NCBI RefSeq assembly: GCF_900604385.1
Contig: NZ_LR027382.1
Location: 186,001-250,000 of the forward strand
DNA from: Alistipes megaguti
Lineage (GTDB): Bacteria > Bacteroidota > Bacteroidia > Bacteroidales > Rikenellaceae
Direction: 5' to 3'
DNA: 64,000 bases
Part shown: in pieces, positions 54,493 through 62,790 of the stretch
Position numbering within the stretch: the first letter of the stretch is position 1
Layout: each line of letters begins with the position of its first letter
Made by a program: the position numbers and the translations under genes
Notes under the pieces: model-generated
Told to the model about the DNA's origin: nothing
Seen by the model: only the letters and a program-made list of their open reading frames with translations
Databases searched by the model: none

Positions 54493-56553
54493 TCACTTGC
54501 GGGTCCGCACCCGCAAAAGGCCCTTCCGGTTGGAAGCCGCATCCGGCGAGGTCGACTCCACACGCCGGATCTTGCCGGGTTCGATCCTTTCGAGATCGGC
54601 CATCGTAGCAGGACGGCCGTCGATCTCGATGCGGTAATCCGCCTCGTCGATCTCCGAGAAGTCGGCCGTCACACGACCGCGGGCAATCGAGACCGAACGG
54701 CCCTCTTCAGTACGGCTCTTCGACATCACCTCCGGCCCCGTAACCACCATGCCGCCACGACCGCCGACAATCGTATTGTACGAAACCCGGGGATCGGGCT
54801 CCGTCCCGGGAGCAGCGCTCTCCGAAGGAGGCAGCATCCGATCGGGAAGTTGACGCAATCTGCGCTGCGCCTCCTGCCACTCGTCACTCTGGAAATAGGT
54901 TCCGAGCTCGGAGAGGCGTTTCTGGACCTCCTTCCACTCCGCATTGTCGGGATTCAGTTCGGAGAGACGCTTCTGCACCTCCTTCCACTCCGCGTCATCC
55001 GCGTCCAGTTCGGAGAGACGCTTCTGCGCCTCCTGCCAGGCATCGCTCTCGAAGTAGTTCTCCAGGTCGGACAACCGCTTCTGCGCCCGTTTCCAGGCAT
55101 CACTCCGGAAGTAGCCGTCGTCGAAGCTGTACGGCTCCGAGGATTTGATCTCGATGACGATCAGGTCCTGAGTCCCGGTGCCGACGTACTGGCGATACTC
55201 CTCCGGAACGTTCGCCCCCTTGTAGACCGTTATGCGAGCAATCCGATCCGGCGAGAGGGTGTTGAGATCCCCGTGGAAGGGTTTGCCGTCGACGAGAACC
55301 GTCGGTTGGCCTTCGGATGCGGAGGTCGAGCCGGAGAGGGTCGACAGCGATCCCGAAAGCGTGATCCGGCGTGTCGTGCCGTCGGACGAGCTCTCTATCC
55401 ACGTATGGGCGCCGGCAAGACTGTCGACCGCAGCTCCCGTAGCCTCTTTGCCGGACTTGCGGAGCGTGACGAGGATCACGCCGTCACGGGCCTCCTCACC
55501 ATAGGTCGCCCGGGCCAGCGAGTCCTTGCGGACGGTCACCGAAGCAATCTGCCCGGGACGGATCGAGTCGAGTGAACCGACGCGCTCGCCATCGACCAGA
55601 ATCAGCGGATGTCCCTCGATCCCCGAGGTTGAGATCCGCGACCCTTCGATGCGGACTGTCCGGACTTCTTTCGTCTCTTTTTCATCCGGAATGACATAAC
55701 GGGTCCGGGCAAAGGCTCCCAATGCCAGACCCACAAGCGGCAGGAGCAGCAGGATGCGTGCCCGAGCCCGCCGCGACGATCTCTTTTGCAACATCATGGC
55801 AATACGTTTTTTAAGTTTACTGGGGTTGAAATGGTTGGCAATCGGGAGTTCTCTTCCGCCGGCAGCCCTGCGGACCAGCAGCAGCTGGTAGCTCCGCAGA
55901 TCAACTCCGCTGCGGAGCACGGCTTCGTCGGCTTCGTATTCGTGGATCGTGCGCAGTTCGCGCCGCAGCAGCCAGACGGCCGGATTGAACCACTGCAGAC
56001 AGCCGGCCAGGTCGATCAGAAGCAGGTCTGCCGTGTGGTGCAGACGCACATGGGCCCGTTCGTGGGCCAGGATCGCAGCGCCGTCTCCGGTCAGATCCTC
56101 CTCCGAAACAACCACCCAATGCCCCCAGCTGAAGGGTGTCATGCCCTCCGTCACATGGACGAGAATCGTACCGTCATCGAGTCGTTCGCAGCGTCCCCGA
56201 CGGATCAGCCGACGCACGGCAGCCAGCGACCACAAAATCCGCAACAGGGTTACGACAACTCCGGCGGCATAAATCCCACCCGACAGCTTCCGCCAGTCAA
56301 ACGCCCCAGGCGTCTGCGGAGTCTCCGCTGCGGGGAGCGTCCCGGTGAGCCAATCGGCCGGCAGCGGCGGCAACTCCCGCCATACGGTGATCACGCACAA
56401 CGGCAACAGAAACGATACGGCCACTCCGCCCAACAGAACGAGACGGTTGAAAGCGTGGAAAGTCTCGCGACTCAGCAGCAGCCGGAAAAAGAGGTAGAAT
56501 ACCGCCAGACACGCCCCGGCCTTGAGGCTGTAGATCAGAAGTGCGTAGCTCAT
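54493..56553 (-). CDS. M56 (BlaR1-like) sensor peptidase with plug-like and WxxxQKRL repeats
   Basis: A 686 aa membrane metallopeptidase. The N-terminal BlaR1-type domain has helices at about 5-28, 36-57, 93-112 and 266-282 and zinc motif HERAH at 164-168. The outer part has no penicillin-binding domain. It carries two to three TonB-plug-like repeats (HPLILVDGERV at 315-325, QPTVLVDGKPF at 416-426, YRIEIDGRPAT at 640-650) and five helical repeats with Trp at 487, 506, 523, 540 and 559. It should sense an envelope signal and trigger loss of its repressor, encoded upstream with an ATGA overlap. Confidence 0.9.
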   Translation of the reverse strand: MSYALLIYSLKAGACLAVFYLFFRLLLSRETFHAFNRLVLLGGVAVSFLLPLCVITVWRELPPLPADWLTGTLPAAETPQTPGAFDWRKLSGGIYAAGVVVTLLRILWSLAAVRRLIRRGRCERLDDGTILVHVTEGMTPFSWGHWVVVSEEDLTGDGAAILAHERAHVRLHHTADLLLIDLAGCLQWFNPAVWLLRRELRTIHEYEADEAVLRSGVDLRSYQLLLVRRAAGGRELPIANHFNPSKLKKRIAMMLQKRSSRRARARILLLLPLVGLALGAFARTRYVIPDEKETKEVRTVRIEGSRISTSGIEGHPLILVDGERVGSLDSIRPGQIASVTVRKDSLARATYGEEARDGVILVTLRKSGKEATGAAVDSLAGAHTWIESSSDGTTRRITLSGSLSTLSGSTSASEGQPTVLVDGKPFHGDLNTLSPDRIARITVYKGANVPEEYRQYVGTGTQDLIVIEIKSSEPYSFDDGYFRSDAWKRAQKRLSDLENYFESDAWQEAQKRLSELDADDAEWKEVQKRLSELNPDNAEWKEVQKRLSELGTYFQSDEWQEAQRRLRQLPDRMLPPSESAAPGTEPDPRVSYNTIVGGRGGMVVTGPEVMSKSRTEEGRSVSIARGRVTADFSEIDEADYRIEIDGRPATMADLERIEPGKIRRVESTSPDAASNRKGLLRVRTRK

Positions 56554-56921
56554 GGCTGTTTCGGATTTTGTCGTTCGATGCGGTCGATCAGTTCGCGCAG
56601 CTCCTCGACCGAGATCTTCTCCTCCTCGACCAGCGCCGAAACGGCCCCCAGGTACGAACGGCCGAAATAGCGGTCGATCACGCCACCCAACGTGCGACGC
56701 GAAAACTCCGCTTCGCTCACCTGCGGGTAATACTGATAGGTGTTGCCGAATGTCCGGTGGCCGACGTAGCCCTTCGCCTCCAGGGCGCGGACCATCGTCG
56801 ACAAGGTATTGAAGTGCGGTTTGGGTTCGGGGGCCAGTTCGACCAGCTCCCGGACGAAAAGCGGCCCGTGGGCCCAGAAGCAGTGCATCAGCTCCTCTTC
56901 ACGTCGTGTCAAGCGTTCCAT
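56550..56921 (-). CDS. BlaI/MecI family repressor
   Basis: A 123 aa winged-helix repressor: LTRREEELMHCFWAHGPLFVRELVELAP, then PHFNTLSTMVRALEAKGYVGH, which includes the recognition helix and the FNTLST cleavage-region motif, and a C-terminal dimerisation domain. The start MERLTRREEE is 20 codons into the open frame; the upstream part overlaps the promoter. The stop overlaps the M56 start. It probably binds the AACTA sites at 56988-57046. Confidence 0.93.
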   Translation of the reverse strand: MERLTRREEELMHCFWAHGPLFVRELVELAPEPKPHFNTLSTMVRALEAKGYVGHRTFGNTYQYYPQVSEAEFSRRTLGGVIDRYFGRSYLGAVSALVEEEKISVEELRELIDRIERQNPKQP

Positions 56922-56980
56922 GGTCGTTGTTTTTTCAATCCTTCGTTTCGTTGGCGGGCGATTCCGTTCCGCCCTCGTCA

Positions 56981-56988
56981 CAAAGGTA
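56981..56988 (-). promoter_or_regulatory. -7 element (TACCTTTG) for blaI-M56
   Basis: TACCTTTG on the minus strand, 59 nt upstream of the BlaI-type start. Its last position overlaps the first AACTA half-site. A TTTC lies 18 nt upstream as a possible -33. Confidence 0.65.
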
Positions 56989-57046
56989 ACTAAAAAACAT
57001 TCACATGAAACTATATTTTATAGTTATTCAACTAAAAAATTTAGTT
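56988..57046. promoter_or_regulatory. Phased BlaI-type operator array
   Basis: AACTA half-sites start at 56988, 57009 and 57030, exactly 21 bp apart (two helical turns). The second and third are full 17 bp palindromes (AACTATA-TTT-TATAGTT and AACTAAA-AAA-TTTAGTT). They sit between the divergent -7 boxes at 56981-56988 and 57083-57090. Confidence 0.75.
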
Positions 57047-57082
57047 ATTTCGCGTTTTCTTCCAGAATCCATGGAATATATG

Positions 57083-57090
57083 TATCTTTG
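57083..57090 (+). promoter_or_regulatory. -7 element (TATCTTTG) for the kinase-murQ unit
   Basis: TATCTTTG, 86 nt upstream of the kinase ATG. The expected -33 region (about 57058-57062) lies just beyond the third operator palindrome. Confidence 0.65.
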
Positions 57091-57176
57091 TTCAATGGAC
57101 GGAGGAGCGGAAAAGCCCCCGAAAGGTCGCTTGCAGGACCGGGCGGGGATATTTTCGGCCCGAATTCCAACGAACG

Positions 57177-58028
57177 ATGATACTTCTTGCAGACAGCGGT
57201 TCGACCAAATGCACGTGGATTGCCGATGACGGCCTCCGCACGCACGAGATACGCACACACGGAATCAATGCCGTACAGTACTCCGACGTGCAGATCCGCA
57301 GCATCCTCGACGAGCTGCCCGACTTCGAGGCGCTGCACGGCATCCGCTTCTACGGCGCCGGTTGCGGCGCCTCGTTTCCGGAGGCCTCGCAACGCCTCCG
57401 CCGCGAGCTGGAGCGACGCTTCGGTATCTCCGACATCACGATCGAATCGGATCTGACCGCCGCAGCCCGCGCCCTGTGGGGAGACGGCGAGGGAATCGCC
57501 TGCATCCTCGGGACCGGATCGAACTCCTGCCATTGTCGCAACGGGGTGATTCTGAGCCAGGTGCCCCCGCTCGGATACATCCTCGGCGACGAAGGAAGCG
57601 GCTCGGCCCTCGGGCGTGCCCTGCTCAACGGACTCTTCAAGGGGCACATTCCGCTGCGCGAAGAGTTCCTGGCCGAGAGCCGCCTCACCTACGAGGAGAT
57701 CATCAGCCGCGTCTACCGCGAACCCTCGGCCAACCGTTTCCTCGCCTCGCTGGCCCCCTTTGTCCACAGCCGGATGGAGTGTCCCGAAATACGAGAAATG
57801 GTCAGCCAGACATTCCGCGAGTTTGCCCGCCGAAACCTCAAACGCTACCCCGCAGGGCTCACCGTCGCGTGTCTCGGAGGCATCGCCGCCCATTTCGAGC
57901 AACCGCTGCGCGAGGCGCTCGCCGACGAGGGTCTTCGCGTCGGAACCATTGTCGAATCGCCCGCCGAAGGGCTCATCCGCTATCACCATGGAGAAGCGAA
58001 TTACGGAACAGAGTTCGGAATACGATAA
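57177..58028 (+). CDS. BadF/BadG-type N-acetyl amino-sugar kinase
   Basis: An ASKHA-fold kinase of 283 aa: ATP motif DSGSTKCTW at residues 6-14, ESDLTAAARAL, and GIACILGTGSNSCHC with the second phosphate loop, then YILGDEGSGSALG. These are features of N-acetylglucosamine kinases of the BadF family and of MurK, which phosphorylates MurNAc and GlcNAc. Because murQ follows and overlaps by 41 nt, phosphorylation of MurNAc to the MurQ substrate is likely. The overlap suggests coupled translation. Confidence 0.85.
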   Translation: MILLADSGSTKCTWIADDGLRTHEIRTHGINAVQYSDVQIRSILDELPDFEALHGIRFYGAGCGASFPEASQRLRRELERRFGISDITIESDLTAAARALWGDGEGIACILGTGSNSCHCRNGVILSQVPPLGYILGDEGSGSALGRALLNGLFKGHIPLREEFLAESRLTYEEIISRVYREPSANRFLASLAPFVHSRMECPEIREMVSQTFREFARRNLKRYPAGLTVACLGGIAAHFEQPLREALADEGLRVGTIVESPAEGLIRYHHGEANYGTEFGIR

Positions 58029-58800
58029 CCTGCCGGAGATGTCGACCCACGACCTGCTGGTCGCCATCAACCGCGAGGATGCCCACGTGCATGAGGCCGT
58101 ACGGAAGGCCATCCCCACGATGGAGCAGCTCGTCGAGCGCATCGTCGAACGGATGCGCCGCGGCGGGAGGCTCTTCTACATCGGCGCCGGGACGAGCGGG
58201 CGTCTCGGCGTAACCGACGCCTCGGAGCTGCCGCCGACGTTCGGCATACCGTTCGATCGGGTGATCGGGCTGATCGCCGGAGGCGACGGAGCCCTGCGCC
58301 GCGCCGTCGAGCACGCCGAAGACGACCTGCAGGGCGCCTGGCGCGACATGACCCCCTACCACCCCACGGCCGACGATGCGCTCGTCGGCATCGCCGCCTC
58401 GGGAACCACCCCCTACGTCATCGGCGGACTTCGCGAGGCGCGGCGCCACGGCCTGCTGACCGGAGCCGTCGTCTGCAACCCTCGCTCGCCCGTCGCCGCC
58501 GAGGCCGACTACGCGCTGGAAGCGGTCGTCGGACCCGAATTCGTCACCGGCTCGACCCGCATGAAGGCCGGAACGGCACAGAAAATGATGCTCAACATGC
58601 TGTCGACCACGGTGATGATCCGCCTGGGGCGGGTCGAGGGAAACCGCATGGTCAACATGCAGCTCACGAACAACAAACTCGTCGACCGCGGAACCCGCAT
58701 GGTCGCCCAAACCACCGGCCTTCCGGAAGAGGAGGCACGCGGGGCACTGCTCCGATGGGGATCGGTCAAACGCGCGATCGAAGAGCTGAAATCCCGATAA
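57988..58800 (+). CDS. murQ: N-acetylmuramic acid 6-phosphate etherase
   Basis: Cleaves the lactyl ether of MurNAc-6-phosphate to GlcNAc-6-phosphate and lactate in cell-wall recycling. The 270 aa protein has MEKRITEQSSEYDNL, the SIS-fold GAGTSGRLGVTDASELPPTF with catalytic glutamate, and TGSTRMKAGTAQKMMLN. The start overlaps the end of the kinase gene by 41 nt in another frame; it is accepted because it restores the conserved N-terminus. Confidence 0.96.
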   Translation: MEKRITEQSSEYDNLPEMSTHDLLVAINREDAHVHEAVRKAIPTMEQLVERIVERMRRGGRLFYIGAGTSGRLGVTDASELPPTFGIPFDRVIGLIAGGDGALRRAVEHAEDDLQGAWRDMTPYHPTADDALVGIAASGTTPYVIGGLREARRHGLLTGAVVCNPRSPVAAEADYALEAVVGPEFVTGSTRMKAGTAQKMMLNMLSTTVMIRLGRVEGNRMVNMQLTNNKLVDRGTRMVAQTTGLPEEEARGALLRWGSVKRAIEELKSR

Positions 58801-58811
58801 AAGAGACAAAC

Positions 58812-59876
58812 ATGCCCAGATTCTTTTCCGAACGTGAGATCCGCGCCGTAGCCGTCTTTCTGCCGCTGGCCGTCCTCGTCATTGCGGCCGTGGTGCTGAT
58901 CCGCCCGAAGGCCGATCCGGAGGCCGCCCAGCGCATCGAACGCGAATACGAGAAACGGCAGCAGACGACCGACAGCATCGTCATGCGCCACTTCGATCCC
59001 AACACGGCCTCGTTCGACGAGTTGCTCGCTCTCGGACTCTCGAAATACGAGGCCGTAAGCCTGCTCAAGTACCGCGCCGCCGGCAAGGTCTTCCGCATTC
59101 CCGAGGATCTGACCCTCTGCTACGGGATCAATGACTCGCTCTACCGCCGGCTCCGCCCCTGGATCCGCATCGGCCGCAAATACGCCATCGCCCCGCAGGA
59201 GTTCCGCAGCGGGCGCATTCTCCCCGAACCGCTGGCTCCCGTCCGCTTCCGCATCGACACCGTCTCGGCCCGCTACCTGAGGGCCATCGGCGCCCTGTCG
59301 AAACGGCAGGCCGAGACGTTCATCCGCTGGCGCGATCTGCACGGCATCTACGACATGGAGGAGCTGCGCGAATGCTTCGTCGTCAGCGATTCGGTCGCCG
59401 AGGCGCTGGAGCCCTACGTCATCTTCCCCGAACGGAAGGCCCCGCCCATCGAAGAGCCCATCGAGATCAATTCGGCCGATTCGGCCACGCTGCGCTCCGT
59501 CGTGGGGATCGGCTCACGCACCGTCGAAACCATCATGCGCTACCGCGAACGCCTCGGCGGATTCGTCCGTGTCGAGCAACTCGCAGAGGTTCCGGGAGTC
59601 ACGGAGAGCAATTACGAAAAAATTTTGAAACAAATTTACTGCGACAGTTGCAAAATTCGGAAAATTGATATTAACTTTGCAAACCCAAAAACGTTGGGAC
59701 GCCATCCCTACATCGCGCCGCAGACGTTGAGGAGACTACTCAAGCAAAGACAGTTGAAAGGAGGTTGGAGTACCGCTGAAGAATTGATCGAACAGAACAT
59801 ATTGACCCGCGAGGAGGCAGCACGGCTGGCTCCCTATCTGCAATTCGGGTCGCACAGCGGATCAGCCGACAAGTAG
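58812..59876 (+). CDS. Helix-hairpin-helix (ComEA-like) membrane-anchored protein
   Basis: A 354 aa protein with one N-terminal membrane anchor (residues about 12-31) and several helix-hairpin-helix modules: FDPNTASFDELLALGLSKYEAVSLLKYR, FRIDTVSARYLRAIGALSKRQAETFI, IEINSADSATLRSVVGIGSRTVETIMRYR and IDINFANPKTLGRHPYIAPQTLRRLLK. Such modules bind DNA non-specifically; a role in DNA uptake or repair is possible but unproven. It lies 11 nt after murQ. Confidence 0.85.
   Translation: MPRFFSEREIRAVAVFLPLAVLVIAAVVLIRPKADPEAAQRIEREYEKRQQTTDSIVMRHFDPNTASFDELLALGLSKYEAVSLLKYRAAGKVFRIPEDLTLCYGINDSLYRRLRPWIRIGRKYAIAPQEFRSGRILPEPLAPVRFRIDTVSARYLRAIGALSKRQAETFIRWRDLHGIYDMEELRECFVVSDSVAEALEPYVIFPERKAPPIEEPIEINSADSATLRSVVGIGSRTVETIMRYRERLGGFVRVEQLAEVPGVTESNYEKILKQIYCDSCKIRKIDINFANPKTLGRHPYIAPQTLRRLLKQRQLKGGWSTAEELIEQNILTREEAARLAPYLQFGSHSGSADK
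59648..59679 (+). promoter_or_regulatory. Possible internal promoter for rpsU
   Basis: TTG at 59648-59650, a 21 nt spacer, then TAACTTTG at 59672-59679, inside the end of the helix-hairpin-helix gene. It would give rpsU a leader of about 315 nt. The same bases encode the conserved IDINFA residues, so a chance match is possible. Confidence 0.4.
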
Positions 59877-59886
59877 ACAACCCATC

Positions 59887-59907
59887 GGGGGGGGGAAAAA
59901 AAAAAAA
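59887..59907. repeat. G9A12 homopolymer junction
   Basis: Nine G followed directly by twelve A, 10 nt after the stop of the helix-hairpin-helix gene and 94 nt before rpsU. Confidence 0.9.
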
Positions 59908-60001
59908 CGCATCGAGGATACGTCCCCCGCAGAACCAACAGACACGGAACGGCAACGTCCGGACAAAAAACAATTACAACAACAAAAAAACACAGAATAC
60001 T

Positions 60002-60193
60002 ATGATCATCATGCCGGTAAAAGAGGGCGAAAACATCGAGCGCGCCCTGAAGAAGTTCAAACGTAAATACGAGCGTACGGGTGTCCTCAAGGAGCTCCGT
60101 CGTCGCCAGTACTTCACCAAACCTTCGGTGGCCAAGCGCGAGGCGATGCAGCACGCCATTTACGTCGAGCACATGTACCGCGACCAGGATTAA
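60002..60193 (+). CDS. rpsU: Ribosomal protein bS21
   Basis: A 63 aa small-subunit protein, rich in Lys and Arg: VKEGENIERALKKFKRKYERTGVLKELRRRQYFTKPSVAKRE. In Bacteroidota bS21 is part of the ribosomal set thought to hide the anti-Shine-Dalgarno sequence. The first ATG (MIIMPVKEG) is used; the Met at residue 4 is an alternative and gives the more usual MPVKEGENIE start. It is followed by a strong terminator. Confidence 0.95.
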   Translation: MIIMPVKEGENIERALKKFKRKYERTGVLKELRRRQYFTKPSVAKREAMQHAIYVEHMYRDQD

Positions 60194-60211
60194 GCACTCG
60201 GCAACGAGACA

Positions 60212-60248
60212 GGGGGGGGGAGAAGAAATCATCTCCCCCCCCTCTTTT
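60212..60248 (+). terminator. Terminator after rpsU
   Basis: Nine G plus AGA (60212-60223) pair with TCT plus eight C (60232-60242), followed by T6. The stem is built largely from homopolymers. Confidence 0.85.
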
Positions 60249-60256
60249 TTATCCTG

Positions 60257-60281
60257 GGAGGGCATTGCACCCTCCTTTTTT
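60257..60281 (+). terminator. Second small hairpin with T tract
   Basis: GGAGGG (60257-60262) pairs with CCCTCC (60270-60275), followed by T6. It backs up the rpsU terminator. Confidence 0.65.
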
Positions 60282-60383
60282 GTGCACGGCCCGCCGCCAC
60301 CTTGTACCGCCGGTCTCCGTTTCACACCGTCCCCATCGCATCACACCGCCGGCCTTTTTTTCGCACGGTCCCCGCGCGGCCAC

Positions 60384-60413
60384 AAAAAAGGGCCCGGTGC
60401 AAGCACCGGACCC
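60384..60413 (-). terminator. Terminator of glnN
   Basis: On the minus strand GGGTCCGGTGC, a TT loop and GCACCGGGCCC form an 11 bp stem with one G-T pair, then T6. It lies 24 nt past the glnN stop. Confidence 0.9.
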
Positions 60414-60437
60414 GATCCAAAATCCATCTGCGGCAAA

Positions 60438-62618
60438 TTACCGGATGAACAGCAGTTCGCGATATTTCGGAAGCGGCCAGATCTGATCGTCGACGATCTC
60501 CTCGAGTTTGTCGATGTGGCGACGAATCTGATCGAAATAGACCGATACCGTGTCGTGGTAGGCAATCGCCTTTTCGCGCTGATCCTCGATCTTGTTGGCC
60601 ACCTTGCGGGCGTCGATCATCTCGCCCGTCAGGCGCTGAATCTCGGCCGTATGGTCCTGAATCTTCTTGATCAGACGGATGTCCGGTTCCGCATTCAGAC
60701 CCGGGATCTGCGACATCTTGTAGACCTTGTCCAGCAGTTCGGCCTCGTATTTCGAAGCGATCGGCACGATGTGGTTCATCGCCAGGTCGCCCAGCACACG
60801 TCCCTCGATCTGGATCTTCTTCGTATAGGTCTCCCACTTTACCTCGGTGCGGGCCTCGAGTTCAACCTTCGAGAAGACACCCATGTCGGCGAACATCTTC
60901 AGACTCTCGGCATCCAGGTAGCGGTCGAAGATCAGGGGCGTTGAGGTCTCGCAGTCCAGACCGCGGCGGGCGGCCTCCTCCTTCCATTCGTCCGAGTAGC
61001 CGTTGCCGTCGAAGCGGATCGCCTTGCAGGCCTTGATCATCTCCTTGAGCACCTCGTAGATGGCCTTCTCCTTCTTCATGCCGCCTTCGATCTTGGCGTC
61101 AACCTTCTTCTTGAACTCCGTCAGTTCGTTGGCCATGGCCGTATTGAGGACAATCATCGCCTCGGCGCAGTTGTCCGACGAACCTACGGCACGGAACTCG
61201 AAGCGGTTACCCGTGAAGGCGAACGGCGAGGTGCGGTTACGGTCGGTATTGTCGATCAACAGCGTCGGGATGTGCGAAATGCCGCTCATCTTGAAGACGT
61301 TTTTCGCATCGAAGCGGATGGCGTCGTCGCTCTTCGAGGCCTCCAGCTTGTCCAGCACGGCCGAAACCTGCGTTCCGAGGAAGGTCGAGATGATGGCCGG
61401 GGGTGCCTCGTTGGCACCCAGACGGTGGGCATTCGTGGCGCTCATGATCGAAGCCTTCAACAGTCCGTTGTGCTTGTAGACGGCCGAAATGGCATTCACC
61501 AGAAAAGTGATGAACTGCAGATTCTCACCGGCCGTCTTGCCCGGCCCCAGCAGGTTGACACCCGTATCGGTGCCGAGCGACCAGTTGTTGTGCTTGCCCG
61601 AACCGTTGATTCCCTTGAAGGGCTTCTCGTGCAGCAGCACGCGGAACTGGTGACGGCGGGCAATCTTGTCCATGATGGTCATCAGCAGCTGGTTGTGGTC
61701 GTTGGCCAGGTTGACCTCCTCATAGACCGGAGCCAGCTCGAACTGATTGGGAGCCACCTCGTTATGACGCGTCTTGACCGGAATACCCAGCTTCAGGCAC
61801 TCATACTCGAGATCCTTCATGAAGGCCATCACACGGGCCGGAATGGCGCCGAAATAGTGGTCTTCGAGCTGCTGGTTCTTGGCCGACTCGTGGCCCATCA
61901 GCGTGCGGCCCGTCAGCACCAGATCGGGACGAACGGCCCACAGGCTCTCGTCGACGAGGAAATACTCCTGCTCCCAGCCCAGATACGAGAAGACCTTTTC
62001 GACATTCTTGTCAAAGTAGTGGCAGACCTCCGTGGCAGCCGTTCCGACGGCCGTCAGCGAACGCAACAGGGGCACCTTGTAATCGAGCGCCTCGCCCGTA
62101 TAGGCGATGAAGACGGTCGGGATGCAGAGCGTCGTGTCGACGATGAAGGCCGGCGAGGTGGGATCCCAGGCCGAATAGCCGCGGGCCTCGAACGTATTGC
62201 GGATACCTCCGTTGGGGAACGACGAGGCATCGGGCTCCTGCTGCACGAGCAGTTTGCCGGAGAACTCCTCCAGTACGCCTCCGTTGCCGTCGGGCTCGGC
62301 GAAGGCATCGTGTTTCTCGGCCGTACCGCCCGTCAACGGCTGAAACCAGTGCGTATAGTGGTCGGCGCCGTGCTCCAGGGCCCACTGCCGCATACCGGCG
62401 GCAATGCTGTCGGCGACCTCACGCGTCAGCGGCGTGCGGTTCTCCATCGTGTCGAGCAGAGCGGCGTAGGTCCGCTTGTCGAGGTACTTGCGCATGGCGG
62501 CACGTCCGAAGACCTTCTCTCCGAAGTAGTCCGAGGGACGACCCTCCGGGGCCTTCACCTCAACGGCGGTATGGTTGATCGCCGCATCGACCATTTTGAA
62601 TCTGAGCAATGATGACAT
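60438..62618 (-). CDS. glnN: Glutamine synthetase type III
   Basis: ATP-dependent synthesis of glutamine from glutamate and ammonium. The 726 aa protein is the type III form (GSIII), much longer than GSI. It shows EVKAPEGRPSDYFGE, THWFQPLTGGTAEKHDAF, PDASSFPNGGIRNTFEARGYSAWDPTSP, the active-site KTRHNEVAPNQFELAP, and GINGSGKHNNWSLGT. It is preceded by a structured leader (62619-62790) with a putative attenuator and ends at a clear terminator. Confidence 0.97.
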   Translation of the reverse strand: MSSLLRFKMVDAAINHTAVEVKAPEGRPSDYFGEKVFGRAAMRKYLDKRTYAALLDTMENRTPLTREVADSIAAGMRQWALEHGADHYTHWFQPLTGGTAEKHDAFAEPDGNGGVLEEFSGKLLVQQEPDASSFPNGGIRNTFEARGYSAWDPTSPAFIVDTTLCIPTVFIAYTGEALDYKVPLLRSLTAVGTAATEVCHYFDKNVEKVFSYLGWEQEYFLVDESLWAVRPDLVLTGRTLMGHESAKNQQLEDHYFGAIPARVMAFMKDLEYECLKLGIPVKTRHNEVAPNQFELAPVYEEVNLANDHNQLLMTIMDKIARRHQFRVLLHEKPFKGINGSGKHNNWSLGTDTGVNLLGPGKTAGENLQFITFLVNAISAVYKHNGLLKASIMSATNAHRLGANEAPPAIISTFLGTQVSAVLDKLEASKSDDAIRFDAKNVFKMSGISHIPTLLIDNTDRNRTSPFAFTGNRFEFRAVGSSDNCAEAMIVLNTAMANELTEFKKKVDAKIEGGMKKEKAIYEVLKEMIKACKAIRFDGNGYSDEWKEEAARRGLDCETSTPLIFDRYLDAESLKMFADMGVFSKVELEARTEVKWETYTKKIQIEGRVLGDLAMNHIVPIASKYEAELLDKVYKMSQIPGLNAEPDIRLIKKIQDHTAEIQRLTGEMIDARKVANKIEDQREKAIAYHDTVSVYFDQIRRHIDKLEEIVDDQIWPLPKYRELLFIR

Positions 62619-62647
62619 ATACCTATCTGTTTGAAATGGGTTTTCTC

Positions 62648-62769
62648 AAAAAAACGGAGCGGGAGAAAGACTCGATAATTGCAAACTAAAACCTAACCTG
62701 AAATTTTCCGGACCACTGCCTCCCGGCAGAAATCACCGACCTAACTAACCCGGGCATTCTCCCGCTCCG
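62648..62769 (-). ncRNA. Candidate cis-regulatory leader RNA (attenuator) of glnN
   Basis: In the minus-strand leader CGGAGCGGGAGAA (62769-62757) is exactly complementary to TTCTCCCGCTCCG (62667-62655), which is followed at once by T7 (62654-62648). The 89 nt between the arms contain a hairpin CTGCC-GGGA-GGCAG, with a GNRA-type loop. The closed form would act as an intrinsic terminator 30 nt before the start codon. A competing CGGGAG within the inner hairpin could pair with the 3' arm instead. Confidence 0.6.
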
Positions 62770-62790
62770 GTATATCGGTTGTTCTGGATG

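Noticed and set aside
62690..62780. A cobalamin riboswitch on the plus strand ahead of B12-dependent mutA.
   Set aside because: A CCACTGCC segment recalls the B12 box, but the order of conserved segments is wrong, it lies 450 nt from mutA, and the structure fits the glnN leader on the other strand better.
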